Shown: piece after piece, positions 28,904 through 37,881 of the stretch | Numbering within the stretch: position 1 is the stretch's first letter | How the letters are laid out: each line of letters starts with the position of its first letter | Source of the DNA: Limosilactobacillus panis | Lineage (GTDB): Bacteria; Bacillota; Bacilli; Lactobacillales; Lactobacillaceae | DNA length: 64,000 bases | Direction of reading: 5' to 3' | Assembly (NCBI RefSeq): GCF_019797825.1 | Contig: NZ_CP081855.1 | Coordinates: forward strand, 1-64,000 | Notes under the pieces: generated by a model | Databases searched by the model: none | Told to the model about the DNA's origin: nothing | Seen by the model: the letters and a program-made list of their open reading frames with translations, nothing else | Position numbers and translations under genes: made by a program

Positions 28904-28935
28904 TAGTTAAACTACACTTTTCATGATAGTTAACC
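28904..28935. promoter_or_regulatory. Candidate HxlR operator
   Basis: AGTTAAACTACA and TGATAGTTAACC form an imperfect inverted repeat about eight bases apart, in the promoter region of the aldo/keto reductase genes and just downstream of hxlR. HxlR regulators bind such repeats as dimers. Inference only. Confidence 0.45.
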
Positions 28936-28974
28936 AGTGCTGAGTCGACAAGACGGCACTTTTTATTTCCCAGG

Positions 28975-29418
28975 TTACTTTGAAGTACCCTGGTTGGTGG
29001 GGTGGTGGTCAGCGGCGTAGAGCTGGTTGAGCTTGCGCAGCCGTTCCTCTTTAACCTGCTTAGTAGCCTCACTATATTCACAGGTGCGGTGCTCAATATC
29101 GTAGCCTTTTCCGTTGATATAGCCCCAAGAGCACATGACATCGAGGATGGGAAAGAGGGTTTGGCCGTGTGCGGTCACGGCGTATTCAACTTGGACGGGG
29201 ACGGTGGGGATGACGTTGCGGCTAATAATTCCGGCCGCTTCCAACTCCCTTAGCTGTGCGGTCAAGGTCTTCTTTGGCGCCGTTTCCAGGTAATGAAGGA
29301 TCTCGCTGTAGCGCCTGGTCCCGTTGGTTTCCAGGTAGTGGAGAATCAACGGCTTCCACTTGCCACCAATTACGTCGAGAGTAACCTGAATTTCACTAAG
29401 GACCGTCTTTTGTGCCAT
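28975..29418 (-). CDS. HxlR-family transcriptional regulator
   Basis: Winged-helix regulator of 147 residues. The family core is VTLDVIGGKWKPLILHYLE, RYSEILHYLETAPKKTLTAQLRELE and PVQVEYAVTAHGQTLFPIL. Two adjacent ATG codons exist; the second, eight bases after GGAGG, gives MAQKTVLSE. The open frame extends further upstream across the tRNA terminator, but that part is not coding. One Cys (MCSWG) and a second Cys (EHRTCEY) might serve as thiol sensors, as in YodB or HypR. Likely controls the two downstream aldo/keto reductases. Confidence 0.88.
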   Translation of the reverse strand: MAQKTVLSEIQVTLDVIGGKWKPLILHYLETNGTRRYSEILHYLETAPKKTLTAQLRELEAAGIISRNVIPTVPVQVEYAVTAHGQTLFPILDVMCSWGYINGKGYDIEHRTCEYSEATKQVKEERLRKLNQLYAADHHPTNQGTSK

Positions 29419-29439
29419 CATCAATACCTCCCGGAAAAC

Positions 29440-29470
29440 AAAAAAAGAGATTGAGGAAACCTCAATCTCT
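29440..29470 (-). terminator. Terminator of the second tRNA-Lys gene
   Basis: Perfect stem AGAGATTGAGG with CCTCAATCTCT around three bases, followed on the minus strand by a run of T. Confidence 0.88.
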
Positions 29471-29482
29471 GTAAACCTCTGA

Positions 29483-29555
29483 TGGGCAGTCAGGGGATCG
29501 AACCCTGGACCCACGGATTAAGAGTCCGTTGCTCTGCCAGCTGAGCTAACTGCCC
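29483..29555 (-). tRNA. tRNA-Lys (anticodon CTT), copy 2
   Basis: Identical over all 73 bases to the copy 5 kb upstream, with the same orientation and a few identical flanking bases (GA before and TG after on the plus strand). It has its own terminator. The pair flanks marR-ABC and hxlR-reductase genes as direct repeats. Confidence 0.95.
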
Positions 29556-29641
29556 ATGACCTCTTAACAAGGTACTTTACTAATCTACCATCAATACCAT
29601 GAATTGTCAACGGCCTTTGCTAAAAAAGTTTTAGGAACCTG

Positions 29642-29650
29642 TGCTATAAT
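29642..29650 (+). promoter_or_regulatory. Extended -10 promoter for the walRK operon
   Basis: TGCTATAAT, a TGn-extended -10 hexamer, about 70 bases before walR. The -35 is not obvious. Confidence 0.5.
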
Positions 29651-29716
29651 TGAGCTAGCTTAATAATGAATGTTTTAAATTTTTGATCAATTATACCCAA
29701 CGGAGGGATTATTGAT

Positions 29717-30424
29717 ATGGCAAAGAAAATTCTTGTTGTTGATGATGAAAAGCCGATTTCAGATATCATAAAGTTTAATTTGGAAAAGGAAGGCTATGAA
29801 GTCGTCGTGGCCTTTGATGGTGAGGAGGCCTTGGAGAAGGTCGAATCTGAAGACCCCGACCTGATTATTTTGGACCTAATGCTACCGAAGATTGACGGCC
29901 TTGAGGTTGCCAAGCGGGTCCGGGCCAAGCATACGATGCCCATCATTATGGTGACCGCGAAGGACTCGGAACTGGATAAGGTCCTTGGCCTGGAACTTGG
30001 GGCTGACGACTATGTTACTAAGCCATTCTCTAACCGGGAACTGGTTGCCCGGGTTAAGGCTAACTTAAGGCGGCAGGCTACTCTAAAGGCGCCAGCGGAA
30101 GAGGATAAGAACAGTGACATTAAGGTCGGCGACTTGACCATCCACTCTGAAGCCTACACCGTTACTAAGCGGGGTGAAAATATCAACCTGACTCACCGGG
30201 AGTTTGAGTTGCTCCACTACCTGGCCCAACACATTGGTCAGGTCATCAACCGGGAGCACCTCCTGCAGACTGTCTGGGGGTACGACTACTTCGGTGATGT
30301 CCGGACGGTAGACGTTACTGTCCGGCGGCTTCGTGAAAAGATTGAGGATAATCCAAGTCAGCCACAATGGTTGATTACCCGGCGGGGTGTTGGTTACTAC
30401 TTAGCAAATCCTGATCAAAATTAG
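29717..30424 (+). CDS. walR: Essential response regulator WalR (YycF)
   Basis: OmpR-type regulator of cell-wall metabolism, 235 residues. Receiver domain with acidic pocket VVDDEK, phosphorylated Asp in [13 protein letters not shown] and the Lys in VTKPF, then the winged-helix domain ending [33 protein letters not shown] (middle part is the recognition helix). Very close to Firmicutes WalR. It heads walR-walK-walH-walI-walJ-htrA. Confidence 0.97.
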   Translation: MAKKILVVDDEKPISDIIKFNLEKEGYEVVVAFDGEEALEKVESEDPDLIILDLMLPKIDGLEVAKRVRAKHTMPIIMVTAKDSELDKVLGLELGADDYVTKPFSNRELVARVKANLRRQATLKAPAEEDKNSDIKVGDLTIHSEAYTVTKRGENINLTHREFELLHYLAQHIGQVINREHLLQTVWGYDYFGDVRTVDVTVRRLREKIEDNPSQPQWLITRRGVGYYLANPDQN

Positions 30425-30437
30425 AGGCTGAACGGTT

Positions 30438-32306
30438 GTGAATAGCAAATTAAAATTTTATCAATCGATTCGGGTAAAAATCGCCCTCGTGTTTGCGTTA
30501 ATGTTGATGTTAACGCTGGAATGCGTCGGGGCGGTTTTTGTGCGTCAATTGGAGCATCAAAGCCTGAATACGTTTAAACAAACTATTGAACTGCCGTCAT
30601 ACGTTGATAATTCGTTGAGCGAACAGCTTTCGCGGTCCAACAAGAAGAAGGCCAACCAGCAGATGCGGCAGATCCTGTCGGAAGTCAATAACAACAACAT
30701 CTCGGAGATTCGGGTAATTGACAGCAAGGGAATTATCCGGAGCACCAGCACGAGTGATATTCGGGGAATCGTGGGCCAAAAAACCACCGATGGCACGATT
30801 AAGGCGACCCTGGTCAATAACCGGACCCACTCCGAAAATATTTATGATAGTTCCAATCATAACCGCTACTACATTAACGTTATTCCCTTAAACGATAGCA
30901 ATAATAACGTTGTTGGGGCGGTATATCTGCGGGCTAGTCTGGAAGGGGTATACTCCAACATCAACAGCATTACCCTGATTTACTTGTCAGCAGCCCTAAT
31001 CACCATTGCCCTGAGCCTCTTCTTGGCCATTCTTATTTCCCAGGAAATAACGCGGCCAATCGAGGAAATGCGAAAGCAGACGCTACGAATTGCCCGCGGG
31101 GACTTCTCCGGTCAAGTCCGGGTTATGGGAAATGACGAATTGGGTCAACTGGCCGGGGCGGTTAATAACCTCTCCGTGCGGGTTGAGGAGGCCCAGGAGT
31201 CATCAGATTCAGAACGGCGGCGGCTTGACAGCGTCCTATCCCACATGTCCGACGGGGTCCTGGCGACCGACCGGCGGGGCAATGTGACCATCGTTAATAA
31301 CATGGCCCTCCAACTGCTCGGTGTTGACCACGAGGACGATTTAATTGGGAAGTCAATCATTGACGTTTTAGACATTCGCCACGACTACACCGTCCGTCAG
31401 TTGATTAACACGGATCAGGAAGAAATGATTATCGACATGTCCAACGAGGGGACCGACTTGATTTTAAAAGCCTACTTCTCGCCAATTCAGCGGGAATCGG
31501 GCTTTGTCAGCGGGCTAGTCTGTGTCCTTCATGATGTCACTAGTCAGCAAAAGGAAGAGCGGGAACGGAAGCAGTTCGTTTCCAACGTTTCCCACGAGCT
31601 ACGGACCCCCCTGACCAGTGTCCACAGCTACGTCGAGGCTTTGAGTGACGGGGCCTGGCAGGATAAGGAGATTGCCCCAAAATTCTTGACGGTAATTCAA
31701 AACGAAACCAACCGGATGATTCGGATGATCAACGACCTCCTGAGCCTTTCGCGGATGGATTCCGGGACCACCAAGTTGAACCTGGAATACGTCAATATCA
31801 AGGAGCTCTTCAACTACATCCTGAACCGCTTCGACATGATTATTAAGAAAAACGAAAATGACGAAAATAGCAAGAAGTACACGATTGAGCGTTACTTCAC
31901 TAGTAAGGACCTCTGGGTGGAAATTGATACCGACAAATTCACCCAGGTAATTGACAACATCATGAACAACGCGATTAAGTATTCACCAGATGGTGGTGTA
32001 ATTACGACTCGTTTACTGGAGACGCATAATCACGTTATTTTGAGTATCTCGGATCAAGGCCTAGGGATTCCGCGTAAGGACCTTGGCCGGATCTTTGACC
32101 GCTTCTTCCGGGTCGATAAAGCACGGAGCCGGAAGCAGGGTGGTACCGGGCTTGGTTTAGCAATTTCCAAGGAAGTTGTCAATATGCTCGGTGGCCAAAT
32201 TTGGGTCGACAGTGTTGAAGGTAAGGGTTCAACCTTCTATATCTCACTGCCATACGTACCTTATGAAGAGGAGGATGACTGGGATGTTCAAGAAACTAAG
32301 GACTAA
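30438..32306 (+). CDS. walK: Sensor histidine kinase WalK (YycG)
   Basis: Membrane kinase partner of WalR, 622 residues. Two transmembrane helices (about 12-34 and 180-205) bracket an extracellular domain. HAMP, PAS (SHMSDGVLATDRRGNV), HisKA with the phospho-His in VSNVSHELRTPLTS, and an ATPase domain with NNAIKYSPDGG, DQGLGIP and GGTGLGLAIS follow. GTG start. The 3' end overlaps walH by 23 bases. Confidence 0.97.
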   Translation: MNSKLKFYQSIRVKIALVFALMLMLTLECVGAVFVRQLEHQSLNTFKQTIELPSYVDNSLSEQLSRSNKKKANQQMRQILSEVNNNNISEIRVIDSKGIIRSTSTSDIRGIVGQKTTDGTIKATLVNNRTHSENIYDSSNHNRYYINVIPLNDSNNNVVGAVYLRASLEGVYSNINSITLIYLSAALITIALSLFLAILISQEITRPIEEMRKQTLRIARGDFSGQVRVMGNDELGQLAGAVNNLSVRVEEAQESSDSERRRLDSVLSHMSDGVLATDRRGNVTIVNNMALQLLGVDHEDDLIGKSIIDVLDIRHDYTVRQLINTDQEEMIIDMSNEGTDLILKAYFSPIQRESGFVSGLVCVLHDVTSQQKEERERKQFVSNVSHELRTPLTSVHSYVEALSDGAWQDKEIAPKFLTVIQNETNRMIRMINDLLSLSRMDSGTTKLNLEYVNIKELFNYILNRFDMIIKKNENDENSKKYTIERYFTSKDLWVEIDTDKFTQVIDNIMNNAIKYSPDGGVITTRLLETHNHVILSISDQGLGIPRKDLGRIFDRFFRVDKARSRKQGGTGLGLAISKEVVNMLGGQIWVDSVEGKGSTFYISLPYVPYEEEDDWDVQETKD

Positions 32307-33579
32307 CTGGCTATCATTTGCCTTAGCGCTTGTCGTAATCATCAGCCTACTAATTTCTGGACTGGTCTGGACGAATCCTTTTCAATACGAGGGCGCCCGG
32401 CATGATAACCTGATTCATTCGAACCAACAATTTACGACCCAATCAATGGGTGATGTTTACCTGCCAACCAGCTTGGTTCAGACTGACCGGCGGGGCAACC
32501 AGGCAATTTTGTACAACCCCCAAGTTAACCTAATTCATAAACTTAAGGGCACTATCCATGGTTGGCAGTTTGGCCGGGTTTCGACCGTCAAAAGCAACAA
32601 CAGTGATGTCTATCTGATTTACCTGCGGCGGCGCAACTCACTGATGATGAGCTACCCAGATGGGGTGCCGACGGTGGTCTTTAACGAGACCTTCTCCCAG
32701 TCAATCAATAGTGACCAGGTTAACCAAATCAACCACATCGTGATTCCCCTAGGGGGACCGCGGGAAATTTACCTGTTGAGTGACCACCATTACGGGATTT
32801 ACCGCTTACGGCTCAGTAAGGGCAACTTCGACCAGGTCCAAAACATTGCAAAGAATGCAAGCCGGATCCCCGTTGACCATAAAATCATTAATGGTCAGAC
32901 GGTAATGACCTACCCGCGGGGCTTCAGCCTACCGACCTTTGCCTTCCAGGTAACTAACCAAAATATTGATACCCTGTCGACAAACTTGATGAGCAGCAAC
33001 CAGCACGCCAACGTGACGACCAGTCATAGCGGTGACAACGTTATTCACTCGAACGGAACCAACCGGAAGATGACCTTTAACCAAGACCGGGGAACGGTCA
33101 ACTACAAGGCCTTCTTGAATAACGACGACCAGCGAACCAACGAACAACTGTACTCGTACTTCTACAGCCGTCTCGTTAAGACGGGAGTCCAGCTGAGCAA
33201 CATCCGCTTTGACGGGGCTAACGACCACCAGCGGCAGTTAACCTACCGCAGCTACGTCGATGACTTTCCAATCTTTAACAGCGATGGCTACGGGACAATC
33301 AAGTTACGCCTGACCCGTGGCGGGACCGAGCACTGCCAGATGAGTATTTACTCCGTCCAGGTGCCATTGCCAATTGACCAGCAGGAAGTCCGCCTGCCGT
33401 CAAGCACGGTCGTCTTTGACCAACTGCACGCCAGTCCCCACTTTAGGGAAGTTAAGGGCCTGCGGGTTGGCTACCTGTGGAAGACCGATAATAAGAACAA
33501 GAAGGTCGTTAAGTTAACACCATCTTACTTTGTGAAGTACCATGGTAACTGGATCAACTACACGGAATTGATTAAGTGA
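32284..33579 (+). CDS. walH: WalRK regulatory protein WalH (YycH)
   Basis: Membrane-anchored protein that, with WalI, tunes WalK activity. A 431-residue product begins at an ATG after GAGGAGG inside the end of walK; longer open frames upstream are walK in another frame. One N-terminal helix (about 9-28, SFALALVVIISLLISGLVW) and a large extracellular domain ending KYHGNWINYTELIK fit YycH. Sequence is poorly conserved in this family, so position in the operon is the main support. Confidence 0.9.
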   Translation: MFKKLRTNWLSFALALVVIISLLISGLVWTNPFQYEGARHDNLIHSNQQFTTQSMGDVYLPTSLVQTDRRGNQAILYNPQVNLIHKLKGTIHGWQFGRVSTVKSNNSDVYLIYLRRRNSLMMSYPDGVPTVVFNETFSQSINSDQVNQINHIVIPLGGPREIYLLSDHHYGIYRLRLSKGNFDQVQNIAKNASRIPVDHKIINGQTVMTYPRGFSLPTFAFQVTNQNIDTLSTNLMSSNQHANVTTSHSGDNVIHSNGTNRKMTFNQDRGTVNYKAFLNNDDQRTNEQLYSYFYSRLVKTGVQLSNIRFDGANDHQRQLTYRSYVDDFPIFNSDGYGTIKLRLTRGGTEHCQMSIYSVQVPLPIDQQEVRLPSSTVVFDQLHASPHFREVKGLRVGYLWKTDNKNKKVVKLTPSYFVKYHGNWINYTELIK

Positions 33580-33591
33580 GGGGGCACGAAA

Positions 33592-34431
33592 ATGAATTTT
33601 AAACGTATTCAATGGATTTTCCTGTTTGCCTTCCTTGCCTTCGATATCATCGTGGGCTGTGAGCTCCTTTTTCAGGGGAGCCGGTTCACCATTTCAAATA
33701 GTCAGCAGGGCCACCAGACCGCGGTCCTTAAGGAAATGCGGGCGGACTCAATTACCTATACGTCCCTTTCAAGGCATCAGCCTTCTGGTTACTACATTTC
33801 GGGAACCCGGTCCGGAGATGGGGGCCAACTTGAGCAGCAGATGACTAAGCTACGGAACCAGACCGCCCACTTCTCAGATAGCGAGCTCAACAGTGAATTT
33901 GACTCACCAATCAAGGTTAGTCACACTCACCCGGATGACCGGCTCAACCAGGTAATTAAGTCGGCCCGGCAAGTGCCGTTGGGGACAAAATACCGCTACA
34001 ACGCCCAACTTTCTGACAAAAAGACGGTTGTCTACACGCAGATGGTTAAGGGCCAGCCAGTCTTAAATAATGATGGGCAGGTCCGTTTCCACCTTAATAA
34101 CGGCAACCAGGTAACGGGCTACACACAGGGCTACATTGAGAACCCGATGACCCTCCAGCAACGGGCCACAGCGATTAGCCAGCAGCACGCGGTTATTTGG
34201 CTATACCGGCATAATCAGATTCCCAACGATTCACAGATTCGCTGGGCAATCCTGGGCTACACCAAACTGCTGACGACGAATAATCACGACCGGGCAGTAT
34301 ACGTCCCAACCTGGCTAGTGCAGATCAAGACGAAGACGTCTGACACGACCCAGCGGCTGAACGTCAACGCCTTTAACAGTACGGTGATGAAGACGTCACC
34401 GGACACCGTGAACATGGATAGTATTAAATAA
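33592..34431 (+). CDS. walI: WalRK regulatory protein WalI (YycI)
   Basis: 279-residue single-pass membrane protein. N-terminal MNFKRIQWIFLFAFLAFDII is the typical YycI start, followed by an extracellular domain with repeated PepSY-like beta-rich segments (QMVKGQPVLNNDGQVRFHLN). It starts 12 bases after walH. With WalH it regulates WalK in other Firmicutes. Assigned by N-terminus and operon position. Confidence 0.92.
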   Translation: MNFKRIQWIFLFAFLAFDIIVGCELLFQGSRFTISNSQQGHQTAVLKEMRADSITYTSLSRHQPSGYYISGTRSGDGGQLEQQMTKLRNQTAHFSDSELNSEFDSPIKVSHTHPDDRLNQVIKSARQVPLGTKYRYNAQLSDKKTVVYTQMVKGQPVLNNDGQVRFHLNNGNQVTGYTQGYIENPMTLQQRATAISQQHAVIWLYRHNQIPNDSQIRWAILGYTKLLTTNNHDRAVYVPTWLVQIKTKTSDTTQRLNVNAFNSTVMKTSPDTVNMDSIK

Positions 34432-34453
34432 TTGTAAAAAGGGGAAATTATTG

Positions 34454-35260
34454 GTGACAGATACCGATTCATTACGTTACAGCATTCTAGCAAGCGGGAG
34501 CACCGGCAATGTGACCTACCTGGAGACCAACCACCACCGGATCCTGATTGACGCGGGCCTCAGTGGGAAGAAAATTGAGGGGTTGATGAATAAAATCAAC
34601 CGCTCACTAGCCGATGTTGAGGCCATCTTTGTAACGCACGAGCACAGCGACCACTGCCACGGTGTCGGGGTCCTCGCCCGGCGGTACGGGATGGCCGTCT
34701 ACGCCAACCAGGGGACCTGGGACGCGATGGCCAGCAAGGTCGGCAAGATTCCGGCAGACCAGAAGTTTATCTTTGCGCCTAACAGCGTCAAGGAATTTGG
34801 TGATATGGATATCGAGAGCTTTGCGGTTTCCCATGACGCAGCGGAACCCCAATTCTACCAGGTGCACCACGACAACAAAACTTTCTGCATCCTGACCGAC
34901 ACCGGTTACGTCTCCAGCCGGGTTGCGGGGACCATCAAGGATGCGGACGCTTACCTGATGGAATGTAACCACGATACGGAAATGCTCCGGATGGGCCCGT
35001 ACTCCTGGCCTCTCAAGCAGCGGATTTTAGGGGATGAGGGCCACCTATCCAACGAGGAGGGGGCCGATGCCCTGATGAGTGTTGTCGGCCGGCGGACCAA
35101 GGAGATTTTCCTCGGCCACCGCAGCCAGCACAACAACATGCGGTCCCTGGCCCACCTCACCGTTGCCAGCATGATGGAGCAACACGATTTTGGCGTGGAC
35201 CACGACTTCCGCCTCGATGACGCTGAGCCGGAGCAACCAAGCAAATTAATGGTCCTGTAA
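34454..35260 (+). CDS. walJ: MBL-fold metallohydrolase WalJ (YycJ/YycX)
   Basis: Metallo-beta-lactamase fold enzyme of 268 residues, reported as a 5'-to-3' exonuclease in B. subtilis. Metal ligands: FVTHEHSDHCHG (HxHxDH), SHDAAEP and LTDTGY, and ECNHD. Start could be TTG or the adjacent GTG behind AAAGGGGAAA; the GTG is used. Usual operon member after walI. Confidence 0.93.
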   Translation: MTDTDSLRYSILASGSTGNVTYLETNHHRILIDAGLSGKKIEGLMNKINRSLADVEAIFVTHEHSDHCHGVGVLARRYGMAVYANQGTWDAMASKVGKIPADQKFIFAPNSVKEFGDMDIESFAVSHDAAEPQFYQVHHDNKTFCILTDTGYVSSRVAGTIKDADAYLMECNHDTEMLRMGPYSWPLKQRILGDEGHLSNEEGADALMSVVGRRTKEIFLGHRSQHNNMRSLAHLTVASMMEQHDFGVDHDFRLDDAEPEQPSKLMVL

Positions 35261-35331
35261 CGGTTTATTCAAAGAAATTTCATAACTTTCCGGTAGGGTA
35301 AAAGTGAGATTTACTGATGGAGGAATGAGTA

Positions 35332-36600
35332 ATGAAGGATGATAAACCAGTTAGTCGCCGCTTTTGGGCAAAGGTCGCCGGGGTCGGCTTACTAGCCGGC
35401 CTGATCGGTGGTGGCGTGACGCTCGGCATTAACGGCGCCATCCAGCACCACGAGGCCACTGTTAGTACCCGGGTACCGATGGGGTCAAACAAGTCCGGCG
35501 GGACCAAGGTAAACGGCAATAAGGCTAACCTGAACACCCAGTCGACGAAGGCCTATGATTCCGTCCAATCGACGGTGGTCAGTGTCCTTAACAAGCAGAA
35601 GGTCCAGCAGGGCAACGGTGCGCTGGGAATCTTCGGTACTATCCAGGGCGGGGACAGCTCGTCGTCAAGTGATAGTAACAAGCTGGAGACCGCCAGTGAA
35701 GGCTCCGGGGTTATCTACAAGAAGTCCGGCAACACGGCGTACATCGTTACTAATAACCACGTTGTTTCGGGGTCCAACGCCCTCCAAGTCATTCTGAGCA
35801 ATGGCAAGAAGGTTGACGCCCAACTAGTGGGGGCGGATTCCGCTACGGACCTGGCCGTACTAAAAATCAACGCAGCCAACGTGAAGGAAGTTGCTTCCTT
35901 TGGGAACTCGAACTCAATCAAGGCCGGGCAGGATGTTCTGGCAATTGGGTCCCCAATGGGTAGTGAGTATGCCAACACCGTCACGAAGGGGATTGTGTCC
36001 GCAAAGAACCGGACCCTTAAGGCGGGAACCGATGGCACGCTGACGTCCGTTATCCAGACCGATGCGGCAATTAACTCCGGGAATTCTGGTGGCCCCCTGA
36101 TTAATATGGCCGGCCAGGTAATCGGGATTAATTCAATGAAGCTCTCCTCCGATAATGATGGCTCCTCGGTTGAAGGGATTGGTTTTGCCATCCCAAGTAA
36201 CGAGGTGGTTAGCATCATCAACCAGCTGGTCAAGAAGGGAAAGATTTCCCGGCCAGTACTGGGGCTGGGGATGGCCGACTTGAGCAGCGTTACTACCGAC
36301 CAACAGCAGTCCGTCCTTAAGCTGCCAAGCAACGTCAATAAGGGGGTCGTGATCCTCCAGGTTGCTAACGGCTCGGTTGCTGATAACGCGGGCTTGAAGA
36401 AGTACGACGTGATTACCCAGCTGGGTGACAAGAAGATTAACAACACGAACGAATTACGGGCGGCCCTGTACAAGTACAAGGTTGGTGACACCACGAAGGT
36501 CACCTTCTACCGGAATGGTCACCAGCAAACGGCCACCCTCCACCTGACCAAGGAAGCCGCCAATACCGACGACAACCAGCAGGAAGATGATGGTGAATAA
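35332..36600 (+). CDS. htrA: Serine protease HtrA/DegP
   Basis: Membrane-anchored quality-control protease. The 422 residues begin with a short cytoplasmic tail and one helix (KVAGVGLLAGLIGGGVTLGI), then a trypsin-like domain with His in NNHVVSG, Asp in ATDLAVLKI and Ser in NSGNSGGPLIN, then one PDZ domain (VILQVANGSVADNAGLKKYD). The C-terminus is acidic and Asn/Gln-rich. Strong GATGGAGG site. Its placement after walJ is standard in lactobacilli. Confidence 0.96.
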   Translation: MKDDKPVSRRFWAKVAGVGLLAGLIGGGVTLGINGAIQHHEATVSTRVPMGSNKSGGTKVNGNKANLNTQSTKAYDSVQSTVVSVLNKQKVQQGNGALGIFGTIQGGDSSSSSDSNKLETASEGSGVIYKKSGNTAYIVTNNHVVSGSNALQVILSNGKKVDAQLVGADSATDLAVLKINAANVKEVASFGNSNSIKAGQDVLAIGSPMGSEYANTVTKGIVSAKNRTLKAGTDGTLTSVIQTDAAINSGNSGGPLINMAGQVIGINSMKLSSDNDGSSVEGIGFAIPSNEVVSIINQLVKKGKISRPVLGLGMADLSSVTTDQQQSVLKLPSNVNKGVVILQVANGSVADNAGLKKYDVITQLGDKKINNTNELRAALYKYKVGDTTKVTFYRNGHQQTATLHLTKEAANTDDNQQEDDGE

Positions 36601-36609
36601 ACAAGAAAG

Positions 36610-36735
36610 AAGCTGGGAAAAAAGCTTCAGAGTGCTCCGTAATCAATGGACTTGCTTCGCGGCGCTAGACACTAGGAGCACGCTTCGACGCGGAGCAAGC
36701 CTATTTGGTTTTTCCGCGATTACTGTGTAATATTC
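36610..36735. repeat. Long imperfect palindrome in the htrA-pgpA gap
   Basis: The 225-base gap holds nested inverted repeats: CCGTAATC pairs with GATTAC-type bases at the outside, GTGCTCCG with CGGAGCA inside, and CTTGCTTCGCGGCG with CGACGCGGAGCAAG. AAGCT and AAGCTT form a small hairpin at the left edge. It looks like a small structured mobile repeat or decayed MITE; similar words (GACTTGCTTC, TTCGACG) recur in the MITE-like element at 39 kb. No coding sequence seen. Confidence 0.55.
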
Positions 36736-36825
36736 GGAAAACTAAAAGAGCATTAAGCCATGCTTTCCGTATTAATAGTGGTAGAATGGCTAATAACTTA
36801 ATTTCGAAATAGGACGGTGAAATAA

Positions 36826-37323
36826 ATGAACAATCGTAAATTTAAATACCCGGACACGAAGGCCTACGAATTCGTCGTTAGCCGCTTGAAGGAGCGGGGG
36901 GTTAACCTGGATGACTTAATTGACATTATCTACGAGTCGCAAATTGAATTTGAGCCCCAGCTAACCAAGGAACGGTGTACTGAATACCTGCAGGACGCCC
37001 TCCACAAGCGGGAGCTCCTTAACAATGCAATGGTCATGCTGGAACTCGACCGCCTGACCGAGAAGGGTGAGGTTGCGGAGCCGCTGTCGAGCATCATCGT
37101 CAATGACGCCGGTGTCTTCGGGGTTGATGAAACCCTGGCCCTGCAGATTGCCAACATCTACGGGACGATTGGGACGACCAACTTTGGTTATTTCGACCGG
37201 GTCAAGAAGGGGATTATTGCGAAGTACGACCACGACGGCCAACATGTTAACACCTTTATTGACGACCTCTTAGCAGCGATTGTTTCTGCGGTCGCTGGTA
37301 AGATTGCCCACAGTTACGCCTAA
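36826..37323 (+). CDS. pgpA: Phosphatidylglycerophosphatase A family protein (YutG-like)
   Basis: Predicted to dephosphorylate phosphatidylglycerophosphate to phosphatidylglycerol. The 165 residues resemble B. subtilis YutG: KERGVNLDDLIDIIYESQ, then KRELLNNAMVMLELDRL, VNDAGVFGVDETLALQIAN and IYGTIGTTNFGYFDRVKKGII. No clear membrane spans, as usual in the YutG branch. GGACGGTGA is the ribosome site. It lies alone between htrA and the DnaA-box cluster. Confidence 0.88.
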   Translation: MNNRKFKYPDTKAYEFVVSRLKERGVNLDDLIDIIYESQIEFEPQLTKERCTEYLQDALHKRELLNNAMVMLELDRLTEKGEVAEPLSSIIVNDAGVFGVDETLALQIANIYGTIGTTNFGYFDRVKKGIIAKYDHDGQHVNTFIDDLLAAIVSAVAGKIAHSYA

Positions 37324-37328
37324 CTAAA

Positions 37329-37370
37329 ATGACTTCCTGCCTGTGCAAAAGTCGGTAGGGGGTCTTTTTT
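37329..37370 (+). terminator. Terminator after pgpA
   Basis: GACTTCCTGCC pairs (with G-T pairs) with GGTAGGGGGTC, followed by six T. Confidence 0.75.
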
Positions 37371-37546
37371 ATTTTGCCCACTTTGTCGATAACCGGGACG
37401 GATTTTATCCGCAAATGCATTTTTAAAACCGAATGTTACCCGTTTATTTAAAGGTTAACATTCACTTAACAACGGTAAGTTGCTTAAATGCCACAAGCCG
37501 TGTTATTTTAGGGGAGAAATATGAAAGAAAAGCTGTTGATATTTTC

Positions 37547-37880
37547 TGTGGATAAGTTGGTGGATAACTAGTGGAAAATTTTTATTTTGGTAAACATTGC
37601 TGTGAAATCGGCACATTAGCGAATAAGAAAGTTATCCACAGGCAGCGGGGCTAGTGGTGGATAAGTGGAAAACTTTTCCACATTGTACCCGTTAAACGCT
37701 GCTATATCAACAACTATAGTTATCAACAGCGAACGATTGTTTTTGTGGATAACTGTGGATAAGTCCATTCTCAGAAAACGGTTTATTTGTGAATTAAGAA
37801 GCGAACATTCGGAGATATATTTCATCCCCAAATCAGCCTGTGGATAACTTTGTGGAAAACGTGTGGAAAGTGGTGGATAT
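37547..37880. other. Dense DnaA-box cluster upstream of rlmH
   Basis: Within 335 bases there are five perfect 9-mers (TTATCCACA or TGTGGATAA) at 37547-37555, 37632-37640, 37744-37752, 37754-37762 and 37839-37847. One-mismatch copies lie at 37559-37567, 37656-37664, 37674-37682, 37720-37728 and 37851-37859, and looser ones reach the rlmH start. Most are in the TGTGGATAA orientation. The region is AT-rich and has no gene. Candidate roles: a second part of the origin, a DnaA-titration or reactivation site, or DnaA control of rlmH. The motif density is directly visible; the role is open. Confidence 0.85.
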
Positions 37881-37881
37881 C

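Noticed and set aside
37521..37571. Mini-ORF of 16 codons (MKEKLLIFSVDKLVDN) behind GGGGAGAAAT
   Set aside because: Its codons coincide with DnaA boxes (GTGGATAAG, GTGGATAAC), and nothing downstream suggests a leader peptide.
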